DNA of 64,000 bases from Croceibacterium selenioxidans (GCF_018599195.1 NZ_JAHFVK010000002.1:496001-560000), one strand, 5' to 3'. Numbered from the stretch's first letter, positions 1-9,942 are shown. Program-made: numbers and translations. The notes: a model not told the origin generated them from the letters alone.

Positions 1-2
1 TG

Positions 3-1328
3 ATCGACGACAACCCGATGAGTTTCCGTCAATGGGTCGTCATTGTCCTAATGATTCTGCTTAACGCGCTCGATGGTTTCGACGTTTTGTCCAGCGCCTT
101 CGCGGCTCCCGGCATTTCCGAGGAGTGGGGCATCCCCCGCTCCGAGCTGGGCATCGTTCTTTCGGCCGAACTCGTCGGCATGGGCTTCGGCTCGCTGATC
201 CTGGGTGGGGTGGCCGACAAGATCGGCCGCAAGCCGGCCATGTTGCTCTGCCTCGTGGTCATGGCCGTTGGCATGTACATGGCTCACGCCGCCACTGGCG
301 TTTCTGAGCTGACCATCTGGCGGCTCATCACCGGCCTTGGCATCGGCGGCATGCTCGCCGCGACCAATGCCGTGACCGCCGAAACCTCGAACAAGAAGGA
401 CCGCAGCCTCGCCATGGCGCTGTACGTGATCGGCTATCCGTTGGGTGGCGTGATCGGCGGTTTCGCCGCGCAGAGCTGGCTGCTGGTCGACTATGACTGG
501 CGGGCGGTATTCCTGTTCGGCGCCATCGTGACGGCGGTGATGATCCCGTTGGTCATGTTGCTGGTCCCGGAAACCCCCGCCTTCTACGCGGCTCGCCGCC
601 CCGAAGGCGCGCTCGCCAAGATCAACAAGTCGCTGCGCGCCCTGCGCCAACCGGAGATCGCCGAGCTTCCGCCGGTGCCGGAAACCGTGGCCAAGCCCAA
701 GGTCACCGATATCCTCTCCAACCCGCGCCTGCGGCCGGTTACTCTGTTGCTGGCGTTCGGCTACATGTTCCACACCCTGACGTTCTACTTCATCCTGAAG
801 TTTGCGGTTCAGATCGTGCATGACGCCGGCTTTACCCAGCCGGAAGCTGCGAGCACGCTGACTGTCGCCAATATCGGCGGTGCCGTCGGCGGTGCGATCT
901 TCGGTTTTGCACTCAAGAAATGGGACATCAAGGGACCGACCATCGCTGCGGCCGTGCTCGGTTCGGCCGCGGTGGCTGCGTTTGGCATGGGAAGCGACAC
1001 CCTGTGGGGCTGGCGTATTGCTGCGTTCCTGACGATGTTCTTCCTCAATGCGGCGATCGTGGGTTACTATGCCGCCTTCGCTCGGGGCTTCCCGGCCTAT
1101 GCCCGCGCCACGGGTACGGGCTTTGTGCTCGGCGTTGGCCGGGCCGGTGCGGCAGGCTCGCCCATCATCGCCGGGTTCCTGTTCACGGCGCTCGGCAACG
1201 AGCAACTTCTGACGGTGTCGATCGTCATGTCGCTCGGCGCGATCATTGGCGCTGGCCTGTTGTGGCTGCTGCCGATGCGCGACGCCGATGCGGATCTCGG
1301 GATTTCGACCGCGGAGGCAGCGCGCTAA
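3..1328 (+). CDS. MFS transporter, aromatic acid:H+ symporter-like (5' end outside window)
   Basis: Inner-membrane major facilitator protein, likely proton-coupled uptake of an aromatic or other organic acid. The visible protein begins with the family's N-terminal signature: a first membrane helix containing LDGFD, then GMGFGSLILGGVADKIGRKPAM, the cytoplasmic loop 2-3 motif G-x-x-x-D-x-x-G-R-K/R. About 12 hydrophobic segments can be seen and the long central loop falls near residues 190-240. The reading frame is open from the first bases of the window (reads I-D-D-N-P before the ATG at 18). Relatives of this family usually carry a short cytoplasmic segment ahead of this point, so the true start probably lies upstream and the ATG at 18 is probably internal. 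It is followed after 96 bp by the formaldehyde dehydrogenase gene. Substrate is unproven; the AAHS-type assignment rests on family motifs only. Confidence 0.82.
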   Translation: MDDNPMSFRQWVVIVLMILLNALDGFDVLSSAFAAPGISEEWGIPRSELGIVLSAELVGMGFGSLILGGVADKIGRKPAMLLCLVVMAVGMYMAHAATGVSELTIWRLITGLGIGGMLAATNAVTAETSNKKDRSLAMALYVIGYPLGGVIGGFAAQSWLLVDYDWRAVFLFGAIVTAVMIPLVMLLVPETPAFYAARRPEGALAKINKSLRALRQPEIAELPPVPETVAKPKVTDILSNPRLRPVTLLLAFGYMFHTLTFYFILKFAVQIVHDAGFTQPEAASTLTVANIGGAVGGAIFGFALKKWDIKGPTIAAAVLGSAAVAAFGMGSDTLWGWRIAAFLTMFFLNAAIVGYYAAFARGFPAYARATGTGFVLGVGRAGAAGSPIIAGFLFTALGNEQLLTVSIVMSLGAIIGAGLLWLLPMRDADADLGISTAEAAR

Positions 1329-1424
1329 GCGCTTCGCCACGGTTGAAATTCAGGCTGGCGCGAGACGGACAGAAGGGCCATGGGCGCCTGAAAGTTCGTC
1401 CCGCCAGCCAGTGAGAGAGTTGCC

Positions 1425-2537
<1,113 letters not shown>

Positions 2538-2585
2538 TCACGACTTGGGGTTCTTACTCCTGATCCCTTCGTCCTGGGAATGTCA

Positions 2586-2691
2586 TTCGACAGGCTCACC
2601 ATGATCGGAATCCACCACCTCCGTTCGTGGTGAGCTTGTCGAACCCCGTCAGCGCTGCGCCAGCATCCTTCGACAGGCTCGGGACGAACGG
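2586..2691. repeat. Palindromic intergenic repeat with three alternative pairing arms
   Basis: Left arm 2586-2601 pairs with 2628-2643 (15 of 16 positions). The middle segment 2621-2643 can alternatively pair with 2669-2691 (19 of 23). The unit lies between adhC and the first VOC gene. Translated on the reverse strand it gives the RPEPVEG peptide seen for a widespread alphaproteobacterial intergenic repeat. It is non-coding in my reading. Apart from this repeat and the ribosome binding site of the next gene, I see nothing in 2538-2754. Confidence 0.75.
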
Positions 2692-2754
2692 AGGAGGGAA
2701 TGTTGGTCCGATAATCAAACGCCTCCTTCACGGCTACGCTTTCGGGAGACCTCC

Positions 2755-3144
2755 ATGTTCAGACACTTGGCTATCGGGACGAATGATCCCGAGGCGGCAC
2801 GTCAGTTCTACGACGCCACATTCGCCGCTCTCGGCATCGCTGCGGCCACGGCCGACAGCAAGGGGCGCTTGCTCTATCGTCACGACGGGGCGCTACTGAT
2901 CGTCGGGAGGCCGATCGACGGCCAACCCGCGACATACGCCAACGGCGGTACGATCGGGTTCTCCGCGCCGTCGGAAGAAGCCGTGCTCGGCTGGCACAGC
3001 GCTGGCCTCGCGAACGGCGGAACCGAGTGCGAAGGCCAACCGATCAAGCGGGTCTCGCCGGCCACGGGTCGGGAAGTTACGGTCGCCTATCTGCGCGATC
3101 CCGCCGGGAACAAGATCTGCGCGGTCTACGACGCGCCGGAGTAG
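2755..3144 (+). CDS. VOC family (glyoxalase/bleomycin-resistance fold) protein, copy 1
   Basis: Small cytoplasmic vicinal-oxygen-chelate protein of 129 residues. It opens with a beta strand (MFRHLAIGTNDPE), then FYDATFAALGI, and ends with the family's closing motif LRDPAGNKICAVY. Metal and substrate are unknown. Members include glyoxalases, glutathione transferases and dioxygenases, so a glutathione-adduct or aldehyde-related role fits the formaldehyde context but is only inference. It is clearly paralogous to the next gene (3360): both share the NDxE..R.FYDAT segment and the DPxGNKxC end, suggesting tandem duplication. The start is supported by GGGAGACCTCC directly before the ATG. Confidence 0.88.
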   Translation: MFRHLAIGTNDPEAARQFYDATFAALGIAAATADSKGRLLYRHDGALLIVGRPIDGQPATYANGGTIGFSAPSEEAVLGWHSAGLANGGTECEGQPIKRVSPATGREVTVAYLRDPAGNKICAVYDAPE

Positions 3145-3157
3145 GCGCTGCATCACC

Positions 3158-3260
3158 CCCTCCCGCTTGCGGGAGCGGTTAGGGATGGGTGTGGGAACGA
3201 TACGCCGCGCCTCCCCCGACTGGCCCACCCCCAGCCCCTCACGCAAGCCGGAGGGGAGAT
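3158..3260. repeat. REP-like palindromic unit
   Basis: Begins with the perfect palindrome CTCCCGC-TT-GCGGGAG at 3160-3175. It closes with a related imperfect inverted sequence near 3234-3256 (CCCCTCACGC..GGAGGGG). Similar units occur at 10231-10336 and 55640-55810 of this window. It fills most of the 215-bp gap between the two VOC genes; the remainder holds the ribosome binding site (CAGGAGAG) of the second VOC gene. Confidence 0.7.
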
Positions 3261-3359
3261 TCCGAAAAAACCGCTCGGGCACTTTCACAAGGGCGAAAAT
3301 TTCGGCTATATGATGAGCCTGCCTGATAGGCCCGATAAGAATCGACAGGAGAGTCGCCG

Positions 3360-3737
3360 ATGTTCACCCACGTATTTCTCGGCTCGAACGACATCGAGAA
3401 GAGCCGCGAGTTCTACGACGCTACGATGAGCGTCCTTGGTTACCAGAACGTCGCGCCGGTCGAAGCTGGCCGCCTGATCTACGCGGGCCCGCAGGGTACC
3501 TTCATTGTCGCGCCGCCTTACAACGGAGAAGCCGCGACCGTCTCCAACGGTCACACTCTCGGTTTCTCCGCCCCCGATGACGAGACCATCGTGAAGTGGC
3601 ACCAGGCCGGCCTCGCCGCCGGCGGTGTCGACGAAGGCGCCCCGGGCCCGCGCGCAGCCGCTCCCAACAACTCGCACGGTGCCTACCTGCGCGATCCGGA
3701 CGGCAACAAGGTTTGCGTCTTCCACATGCGCCATTGA
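3360..3737 (+). CDS. VOC family protein, copy 2
   Basis: Second small vicinal-oxygen-chelate protein (125 residues), paralogous to the upstream gene. It opens with MFTHVFLGSNDIEKSREFYD and ends LRDPDGNKVCVFHMRH. The glutamate-like and histidine metal positions of well-known glyoxalase I enzymes cannot be assigned with certainty, so no reaction is claimed. It has a strong ribosome binding site (CAGGAGAG) 7-8 bases before the ATG. It is 24 bp upstream of the S-formylglutathione hydrolase gene, so the two are probably cotranscribed. This links it to formaldehyde/glutathione chemistry by context only. Confidence 0.88.
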   Translation: MFTHVFLGSNDIEKSREFYDATMSVLGYQNVAPVEAGRLIYAGPQGTFIVAPPYNGEAATVSNGHTLGFSAPDDETIVKWHQAGLAAGGVDEGAPGPRAAAPNNSHGAYLRDPDGNKVCVFHMRH

Positions 3738-3761
3738 GCGAAACGGACTAAGTCGCTGAAC

Positions 3762-4595
3762 ATGGAAGTCTTATCGACCGCGCGCGCGTTTGGCGGCACG
3801 CAAGGCGTTTACCGCCATGCCTCCGTCGTGACCGGCACGGACATGACCTTTGCGGTCTACGTGCCGGACCATGCGCCTGGCGCGAAGCTTCCGGTGCTGT
3901 GGTATCTCTCGGGCCTCACCTGCACTCACGCCAACGTGATGGAAAAGGGTGAGTACCGCCGCGCCTGTGCCGAGCATGGGATCGTGTTCGTCGCGCCCGA
4001 CACGAGTCCACGCGGTGACGACGTTCCCGACGACGAGGCCTACGACTTCGGCAAGGGCGCCGGCTTCTACGTCGATGCCACGCAGGAGCCTTGGGCCAGG
4101 CACTTCCGCATGCGTTCCTACATCGAGCAGGAACTGCCCGCGCTGGTCGCTGCCGAGTTCCCGGTCGATAGGGACCGCCAGGGCATCACCGGCCATTCGA
4201 TGGGCGGCCACGGCGCGCTGACCATCAGCTTGCGCAACCCCGGCCGTTTCCGCTCGACCAGCGCCTTCGCCCCGATCGTCAGCCCGATGAACTGTCCGTG
4301 GGGCGAGAAGGCCCTGGGTGGCTATCTGGGCGAGGATATGTCTTCGTGGCGGCAATACGACGCCTGCGCCCTGATCAAGCAGGGCGCGCGTCTGCCCGAC
4401 TTGCTGGTGGACCAGGGCACCGCAGACAACTTCCTCGATACGCAACTCAAGACGCAATTACTGGACGAGGCATGCCGCAAGGCCGATATGCCCGCTCAAA
4501 TCAGGATGCAGGAGGGTTACGACCACTCCTACTTCTTCATCTCGACCTTCATGGACGAGCATATCGCCTGGCACGCGGAGAGGCTGAACAAGTGA
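3762..4595 (+). CDS. fghA: S-formylglutathione hydrolase
   Basis: Cytosolic serine hydrolase that splits S-formylglutathione into formate and glutathione, the second step of the glutathione-linked formaldehyde pathway. At 277 residues it has the normal family length. The esterase D signature is visible: YLSGLTCTHANVMEKGEYRR near residues 45-66, nucleophile S146 in GHSMGG, an aspartate in the VDQGTADNFLD segment, and the closing histidine in GYDHSYFF. The stop codon overlaps the GTG start of the formate dehydrogenase gamma gene (GTGA), so formate production and formate oxidation are translationally coupled. This is a strong assignment. Confidence 0.96.
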   Translation: MEVLSTARAFGGTQGVYRHASVVTGTDMTFAVYVPDHAPGAKLPVLWYLSGLTCTHANVMEKGEYRRACAEHGIVFVAPDTSPRGDDVPDDEAYDFGKGAGFYVDATQEPWARHFRMRSYIEQELPALVAAEFPVDRDRQGITGHSMGGHGALTISLRNPGRFRSTSAFAPIVSPMNCPWGEKALGGYLGEDMSSWRQYDACALIKQGARLPDLLVDQGTADNFLDTQLKTQLLDEACRKADMPAQIRMQEGYDHSYFFISTFMDEHIAWHAERLNK

Positions 4596-5020
4596 GTACC
4601 AAAGAGCAGAGAGTCGCGGAGATCGTGGCCGAACACGCAGGCCGCGAAGGACCGATGCTGCCGATCCTGCACGACATCCAGCACGAATTCGGCTGCGTCG
4701 ATGGCGAAGCCGAGCGGGTGATTGCCGGCGCCCTCAACCTGAGCCGCGCCGATGTGCATGGCGTGGTCAGCTTCTATCACGATTTCCACGAGAAAGCCGA
4801 TCCGCGCCCCGAGGTCCAGATTTGCCGGGCCGAGGCCTGCAAGGCCCGCGGCGTCGAGAACCTGATGGCCGGCGCGAAGCAGGCTGCCGGAGAGCGCGTA
4901 AAGCTTTCGACCGTCTACTGCCTCGGCCTGTGCAGCGCCGGGCCCAGCGCGCGTGTCGGTGACACGCTCCATGCGCGGCTCGATGCCGCCGCCCTCGCCA
5001 AAGTGATCGAGAACGCCTGA
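4592..5020 (+). CDS. fdsG: NAD-dependent formate dehydrogenase gamma subunit (NuoE-like, 2Fe-2S)
   Basis: Thioredoxin-fold [2Fe-2S] electron-transfer subunit of the soluble molybdenum formate dehydrogenase. It is homologous to NuoE of respiratory complex I. Of 142 residues, the four cluster cysteines are seen as C-x4-C (QICRAEACK) and C-x3-C (YCLGLCSAG). I choose the GTG at 4592, which overlaps the fghA stop and gives the conserved N-terminus VSTKEQRVAEI. The frame stays open further upstream, but those codons overlap fghA and look unlike the family. The stop at 5020 overlaps the ATG of fdsB. It passes electrons between the alpha-subunit clusters and the FMN-bearing beta subunit. Confidence 0.93.
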   Translation: MSTKEQRVAEIVAEHAGREGPMLPILHDIQHEFGCVDGEAERVIAGALNLSRADVHGVVSFYHDFHEKADPRPEVQICRAEACKARGVENLMAGAKQAAGERVKLSTVYCLGLCSAGPSARVGDTLHARLDAAALAKVIENA

Positions 5021-6576
5021 TGTCCGAGACTCGTATCGTCCGCATTTCCGACGACGCGCTGGCCCGGGCGCTGGGCGCCGACGCGCTTGCCGCGGCCTTC
5101 GCCAACAAGGGCGTCGAGGTTCACCGCACCTCGAGCTGGGGCATGCAGTGGCTTGAGCCGCTGGTTGAGATCGAAGGCATGGGCTTCGGCCCAGCCACGC
5201 TCGATGACGTCGATGCCATTCTCGCTGGAACGAGCAGCAAGGCCATCGGCGAAATCGTCGAGCATCCGTTCATCGCCCGCCAGCAGCGCCTGACGTTTTC
5301 CCGTGCGGGCCAGACCCGCCCGACCAACCTCGACGACTACGAGGAAACCGGCGGCTGGGCCGGATTGCGCCGTGCGCGTCAGATCGGTTCGGAAGCGATC
5401 ATCGAGGAAGTCCTCGCCTCGGGCCTGCGCGGCCGCGGCGGTGCGGGCTTCCCCGCAGGAATCAAATGGAAGACCGTGGCCGGAGCCGCCGGTCCGCAGA
5501 AGTACATCGTCTGCAACGCCGACGAAGGCGACAGCGGCACCTTTGCCGACCGCATGGTCATGGAAGGCGATCCTTATGCGCTGATCGAAGGCATGGCGAT
5601 CGCCGGCGAAGCGGTCGGGGCCGACCAGGGCTACATCTACTGCCGCAGCGAATACCCGGACTCGATCCGCAAGCTGACTGAAGCGCTGAAGCTCTGCGAG
5701 GGCATCATCGCCCCGTTCCGCTGCGAAGTGCGCACCGGCGCGGGAGCTTATGTCTGCGGTGAGGAAACCTCGCTGCTCAACTCGCTCGAAGGCAAGCGCG
5801 GCGAAGTGCGCGCCAAGCCGCCGCTTCCGGCGCTCGAAGGGCTGTTCGGCAAGCCGACCGTGGTCAACAACGTGCTGACCCTGTCCGCCGTGCCGCACAT
5901 ACTCGCCGAAGGCGGCGCAGCCCACTACGGCGCACTTGGCATGGACCGCTCCAAGGGCACCATGCCGATCCAGCTTGCGGGCAACATCAAGCACGGCGGC
6001 CTGTTCGAAACCGCGTTCGGCATCACCCTGCGCGAGTTGATCTACGACATCGGCGGCGGCACCGAGAGCGGCCGCCCGGTCAAGGCGGTGCAGGTCGGCG
6101 GTCCGCTGGGCGCCTATATCCACCCCGACCAGTTCGACATCCGCTTCGATTACGAGGAATACACCGTCGCCGACGCGCTGATCGGTCATGGCGGCATTAC
6201 CGTGTTCGACGACACCGCCGACATGGGTCAGATGGCGCGTTTCGCGATGGAATTCTGCGCAGCCGAGAGTTGCGGCAAGTGCACTCCTTGCCGCATCGGT
6301 TCCATTCGCGGCGTCGAGCTGATCGACCGCATCCGCGCGGGCGGGCGCAAGGCCGACGCGGTCGAGGTTCTGCCGGTGATGCACAATGCGTCGAAGAAGG
6401 GCCGCCTGCCCGAACAGGACATCGGCCTGCTGACCGACTTGTGCGAGACGATGAAATTCGGCTCGCTTTGTGCACTCGGCGGGTTCACCCCCTATCCCGT
6501 CATGAGCGCGCTTAAGAACTGGCCGGAAGACTTCATGCCCGAGAGCGAAAAAGTGCTCGATCGGAACGACGCTTAG
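5020..6576 (+). CDS. fdsB: NAD-dependent formate dehydrogenase beta subunit (NuoF-like, FMN, 4Fe-4S)
   Basis: FMN- and NAD-binding subunit of 518 residues. The N-terminal ~120 residues form a thioredoxin-like segment, followed by the NuoF core. The glycine-rich NADH/FMN loop is LRGRGGAGFPAGIKWK around residue 138-153, and CNADEGDSGTFADR follows. The [4Fe-4S] site is ESCGKCTPCRIG near residue 417-428 plus a later cysteine in SLCALGG. It reduces NAD with electrons from formate. It is translationally coupled upstream to fdsG (shared A) and downstream to mobA, whose GTG overlaps the TAG stop. Confidence 0.95.
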   Translation: MSETRIVRISDDALARALGADALAAAFANKGVEVHRTSSWGMQWLEPLVEIEGMGFGPATLDDVDAILAGTSSKAIGEIVEHPFIARQQRLTFSRAGQTRPTNLDDYEETGGWAGLRRARQIGSEAIIEEVLASGLRGRGGAGFPAGIKWKTVAGAAGPQKYIVCNADEGDSGTFADRMVMEGDPYALIEGMAIAGEAVGADQGYIYCRSEYPDSIRKLTEALKLCEGIIAPFRCEVRTGAGAYVCGEETSLLNSLEGKRGEVRAKPPLPALEGLFGKPTVVNNVLTLSAVPHILAEGGAAHYGALGMDRSKGTMPIQLAGNIKHGGLFETAFGITLRELIYDIGGGTESGRPVKAVQVGGPLGAYIHPDQFDIRFDYEEYTVADALIGHGGITVFDDTADMGQMARFAMEFCAAESCGKCTPCRIGSIRGVELIDRIRAGGRKADAVEVLPVMHNASKKGRLPEQDIGLLTDLCETMKFGSLCALGGFTPYPVMSALKNWPEDFMPESEKVLDRNDA

Positions 6577-7106
6577 TGATCCTCGGCGTCGTCCTGGCTG
6601 GCGGGCAGTCGACCCGTTTCGGCAGCGACAAGGCGCTGGCCGAGCTGGACGGGCATACCCTGCTCGCCCGGGCGGTCGATACCCTGTCAGGTTGGTGCGA
6701 ATATGTCGTCGTCGCCGGGCGTGAAACCGCCCCCGCCCCGACCATTCCCGACTGGCCGCACCCACAGATGGGACCGCTTGCGGGAATTGCCGCCGCGCTC
6801 CATTTCGCGCGTGACGAAGGCTACGCAACCGTGCTGACTTTGGGCGTGGATTCAGTGGGATTGCCCGAGAATCTGCCTGAACTACTCTCCCCCGCACCGG
6901 CCTACCTGGAAAGCCAGCCGGTCGTCGGTCATTGGCCTGCGGGAGCCGTTGACGCGATTGAAACGTTGCTTCTGGCAGACACCAAGCATTCGATGCTTGC
7001 GTTTGCAGGCGCCATTGGCGCAACAGCCGTGAAAATCAGCGCCAAACCTGCTAATATTAACACGCCGGCGGATCTCGCCGCGATGGAGCGAAAAGATGGG
7101 ATTTGA
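6576..7106 (+). CDS. mobA: Molybdenum cofactor guanylyltransferase
   Basis: Transfers GMP from GTP to molybdopterin to make the guanine dinucleotide cofactor that formate dehydrogenase requires. The protein has 176 residues. Its N-terminus VILGVVLAGGQSTRFGSDKAL is the nucleotidyltransferase signature (LAGGxSxRFGxDKA), followed by the PxxGPLAGI segment (HPQMGPLAGIAAAL). It has a GTG start overlapping the fdsB stop, and its end overlaps the fdsA ATG by 11 bases. It is unusual that this cofactor gene sits between fdsB and fdsA rather than at the end of the operon or elsewhere. This position should keep cofactor supply in step with alpha-subunit synthesis. Confidence 0.93.
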   Translation: MILGVVLAGGQSTRFGSDKALAELDGHTLLARAVDTLSGWCEYVVVAGRETAPAPTIPDWPHPQMGPLAGIAAALHFARDEGYATVLTLGVDSVGLPENLPELLSPAPAYLESQPVVGHWPAGAVDAIETLLLADTKHSMLAFAGAIGATAVKISAKPANINTPADLAAMERKDGI

Positions 7107-9942
7107 ACGCCAGGAAGACTTCGGCACGCCCGCAGTCAAGTCCGACGAGATGGTGAGCCTCACCATCGATGGGCGTGAAGTGACGGTGCCCGCGGGTACC
7201 AGCGTAATGCGCGCGGCTGCCGAGATCGGTGGCCAGATCCCCAAGCTTTGCGCCACCGACAACATGAAGGCGTTCGGCTCGTGCCGCCTGTGCCTGGTCG
7301 AGATCGACGGCGCGCGCGGCACGCCTGCCAGCTGCACCACGCCTGTCATGCCCGGGATGAACGTCCACACGCAGACCCCGCGGCTCGAAAAGCTGCGCAA
7401 GGGCGTGATGGAGCTCTACATCTCCGACCACCCGCTCGACTGCCTGACCTGCAGCGCCAACAACGACTGCGAGCTGCAGGACGCGGCGGCCCAGGTGGGC
7501 CTGCGCGACGTGCGCTATGGCTTCGAGGGTGAGAACCACCTCGGCCTCGCCACCGACTTCTCCAACCCGTACTTCGACTTCGATCCCAGCAAGTGCATCG
7601 TCTGCAGCCGCTGCGTGCGCGCATGCGACGAGGTACAGGGCACTTTCGCGCTGACGATCGACGGGCGCGGGTTCGGGTCGAAGGTCAGCGCCGGACAGGT
7701 CGAGGACAACTTCCTCGGCTCCGAATGCGTCAGCTGCGGCGCCTGCGTGCAGGCCTGCCCGACAGCGACGCTGCAGGAAAAGAGCGTCAAGGCGATCGGC
7801 AAGCCGGAGCGGGCCGTGGTCACCACCTGCGCCTATTGCGGCGTGGGCTGCACCTTCCGCGCCGAGATGCGCGGCGAGCAGCTCGTGCGCATGGTTCCGT
7901 GGAAGGACGGAAAGGCCAACCGCGGCCACAGCTGCGTCAAGGGCCGCTTCGCCTATGGCTACGCCAACCACCGCGAGCGCATCCTCAACCCGATGATCCG
8001 CGAGAGCATCGACCAGCCCTGGCGCGAAGTCAGCTGGGACGAGGCGATTTCCTACACCGCGGCCCGCCTCAACCAGATCAAGGCTGAATCGGGCGCGCGC
8101 GCGCTGGGCGGCATCACTTCCAGCCGCTGCACCAACGAAGAAGCCTACCTCGTGCAGAAGCTGGTGCGCGGCGGGTTCGGGTCGAACAACGTCGATACCT
8201 GCGCCCGCGTGTGCCACTCGCCGACGGGCTTTGGCCTGTCGACGACCTTCGGCACCAGCGCCGGCACGCAGGACTTCGATTCCGTGATGGATTCGGACGT
8301 CATCCTGGTGATCGGCGCCAACCCGACCGACGCACACCCGGTATTCGGCAGCCGCATGAAGCGCCGCCTGCGCCAGGGTGCCAAGCTGATCGTGATCGAC
8401 CCGCGCCGGATCGACCTCGTCCGCAGCCCGCACATCGAGGCCGCCTATCACCTGCCGCTGCAGCCCGGCACCAACGTCGCCGTGATGACCAGCCTGGCGC
8501 ACGTGATCGTGACCGAGGGGCTCGCCGACGAGAAGTTCATCCGCGAACGCTGCGACTGGGACGAATATCAGGACTGGGCCCGCTTCGTTTCCGACGAACG
8601 CCACAGCCCCGAAACGCTCGAAGCGGTCACCCGCGTTCCAGCGCAAGACCTGCGCGAAGCGGCGCGCCTGTTTGCCACCGGCGGCAACGGCGCGATCTAC
8701 TACGGCCTCGGCGTGACCGAGCACTCGCAGGGTTCGTCGACCGTCATGGCGATCGCCAACCTCGCGATGGCGACCGGCAACATCGGCCGCCGCGGCGTGG
8801 GTGTGAACCCGCTGCGCGGCCAGAACAACGTACAGGGCAGCTGCGACATGGGCAGCTTCCCGCACGAGCTGTCGGGCTATCGCCACATCTCCGACGCCGC
8901 GACGCGCAAGCTGTTCGAGGACGATTGGGGCGTGACGCTCGATCCGGAGCCGGGCCTGCGCATTCCCAACATGCTCGATGCCGCTGTCGATGGCAGCTTC
9001 CGCGCGATCTACATCCAGGGTGAAGACATCCTGCAGTCGGACCCGGACACCAAGCACGTCGCCGCCGGCCTCGCCGCGATGGACTGCGTGATCGTCCACG
9101 ACCTGTTCTTGAACGAAACCGCAAACTACGCGCACATCTTCCTGCCGGGTTCGACCTTCCTCGAGAAGGACGGCACCTTCACCAACGCCGAACGCCGCAT
9201 TCAGCCAGTGCGCAAGGTGATGGAACCGGCCAACGGCTATGGCGACTGGGAAGTGACCCAGCTCCTCGCCAACGAGATGGGCCTGAACTGGACCTACACC
9301 CACCCGAGCCAGATTCTCGACGAGATCGCCCGCCTGACGCCGACCTTTGCCGGCGTTTCGTGGGAGCGCCTCGACCGCGAGGGCTCGCTGCAGTGGCCGG
9401 TGAACGAGAAGTTCCCCGAAGGCGCGCCGATCATGCACGTCGACGGCTTCGTGCGCGGCAAGGGCAAGTTCGTCGTCACCGAATACGTGCCGACCGACGA
9501 GAAGAGCGGTCCGCGCTTCCCGCTCCTGCTCACTACCGGCCGCATCCTGAGCCAGTACAACGTCGGCGCCCAGACCCGGCGCACCGACAACGTGCTGTGG
9601 CACAAGGAAGACCTGCTCGAAATGCACCCGAGCGATGCCGAGAACCGCGGTCTCAAGACCGACGACTGGGCCAAGCTCACCAGCCGCTCGGGCGAGACGA
9701 CACTGCGCGTTCTCGTCACCGATCGCGTGGCGCCGGGTGTGGTCTACACCACCTTCCACCACCCTGCGACGCAAGCCAACGTGGTCACCACCGACTTCTC
9801 GGACTGGGCCACCAACTGCCCTGAGTACAAGGTGACCGCGGTCCAGGTCATGCCGTCGAACGGCCCGTCCGAATGGCAGGAAGACTACAACGAGCAGGCC
9901 GAACGCTCGCGCCGCATCGTCCAGGCGGAGCCGGCCGAATGA
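7096..9942 (+). CDS. fdsA: NAD-dependent formate dehydrogenase alpha subunit (Mo-bisMGD)
   Basis: Catalytic subunit, 948 residues, oxidising formate to CO2 at a molybdenum bis-MGD centre. Domains in order are: an N-terminal ferredoxin-like [2Fe-2S] domain (cysteines around residues 50-83), a His/Cys cluster (HPLDCLTCSANNDC), two 4Fe-4S ferredoxin motifs (CIVCSRCVRAC and CVSCGACVQAC), a proximal [4Fe-4S] site (CAYCGVGC), then the molybdopterin oxidoreductase core and C-terminal dinucleotide-binding domain. The molybdenum ligand is C373 in DTCARVCHSPTG, so this is a cysteine rather than a selenocysteine enzyme. The layout is that of oxygen-tolerant FdsA of Rhodobacter and Cupriavidus. Confidence 0.96.
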   Translation: MGFERQEDFGTPAVKSDEMVSLTIDGREVTVPAGTSVMRAAAEIGGQIPKLCATDNMKAFGSCRLCLVEIDGARGTPASCTTPVMPGMNVHTQTPRLEKLRKGVMELYISDHPLDCLTCSANNDCELQDAAAQVGLRDVRYGFEGENHLGLATDFSNPYFDFDPSKCIVCSRCVRACDEVQGTFALTIDGRGFGSKVSAGQVEDNFLGSECVSCGACVQACPTATLQEKSVKAIGKPERAVVTTCAYCGVGCTFRAEMRGEQLVRMVPWKDGKANRGHSCVKGRFAYGYANHRERILNPMIRESIDQPWREVSWDEAISYTAARLNQIKAESGARALGGITSSRCTNEEAYLVQKLVRGGFGSNNVDTCARVCHSPTGFGLSTTFGTSAGTQDFDSVMDSDVILVIGANPTDAHPVFGSRMKRRLRQGAKLIVIDPRRIDLVRSPHIEAAYHLPLQPGTNVAVMTSLAHVIVTEGLADEKFIRERCDWDEYQDWARFVSDERHSPETLEAVTRVPAQDLREAARLFATGGNGAIYYGLGVTEHSQGSSTVMAIANLAMATGNIGRRGVGVNPLRGQNNVQGSCDMGSFPHELSGYRHISDAATRKLFEDDWGVTLDPEPGLRIPNMLDAAVDGSFRAIYIQGEDILQSDPDTKHVAAGLAAMDCVIVHDLFLNETANYAHIFLPGSTFLEKDGTFTNAERRIQPVRKVMEPANGYGDWEVTQLLANEMGLNWTYTHPSQILDEIARLTPTFAGVSWERLDREGSLQWPVNEKFPEGAPIMHVDGFVRGKGKFVVTEYVPTDEKSGPRFPLLLTTGRILSQYNVGAQTRRTDNVLWHKEDLLEMHPSDAENRGLKTDDWAKLTSRSGETTLRVLVTDRVAPGVVYTTFHHPATQANVVTTDFSDWATNCPEYKVTAVQVMPSNGPSEWQEDYNEQAERSRRIVQAEPAE

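Noticed and set aside
8191-8214. Selenocysteine formate dehydrogenase
   Set aside because: The molybdenum-ligand codon is TGC (cysteine), and no in-frame TGA occurs in fdsA.
4915-9774. Very long minus-strand open frames (702 and 905 codons) opposite the fds genes
   Set aside because: They are antisense shadows in GC-rich DNA. Their residue make-up (rich in H, R, A, G, V) fits no protein family, and the plus strand carries clear family motifs throughout.
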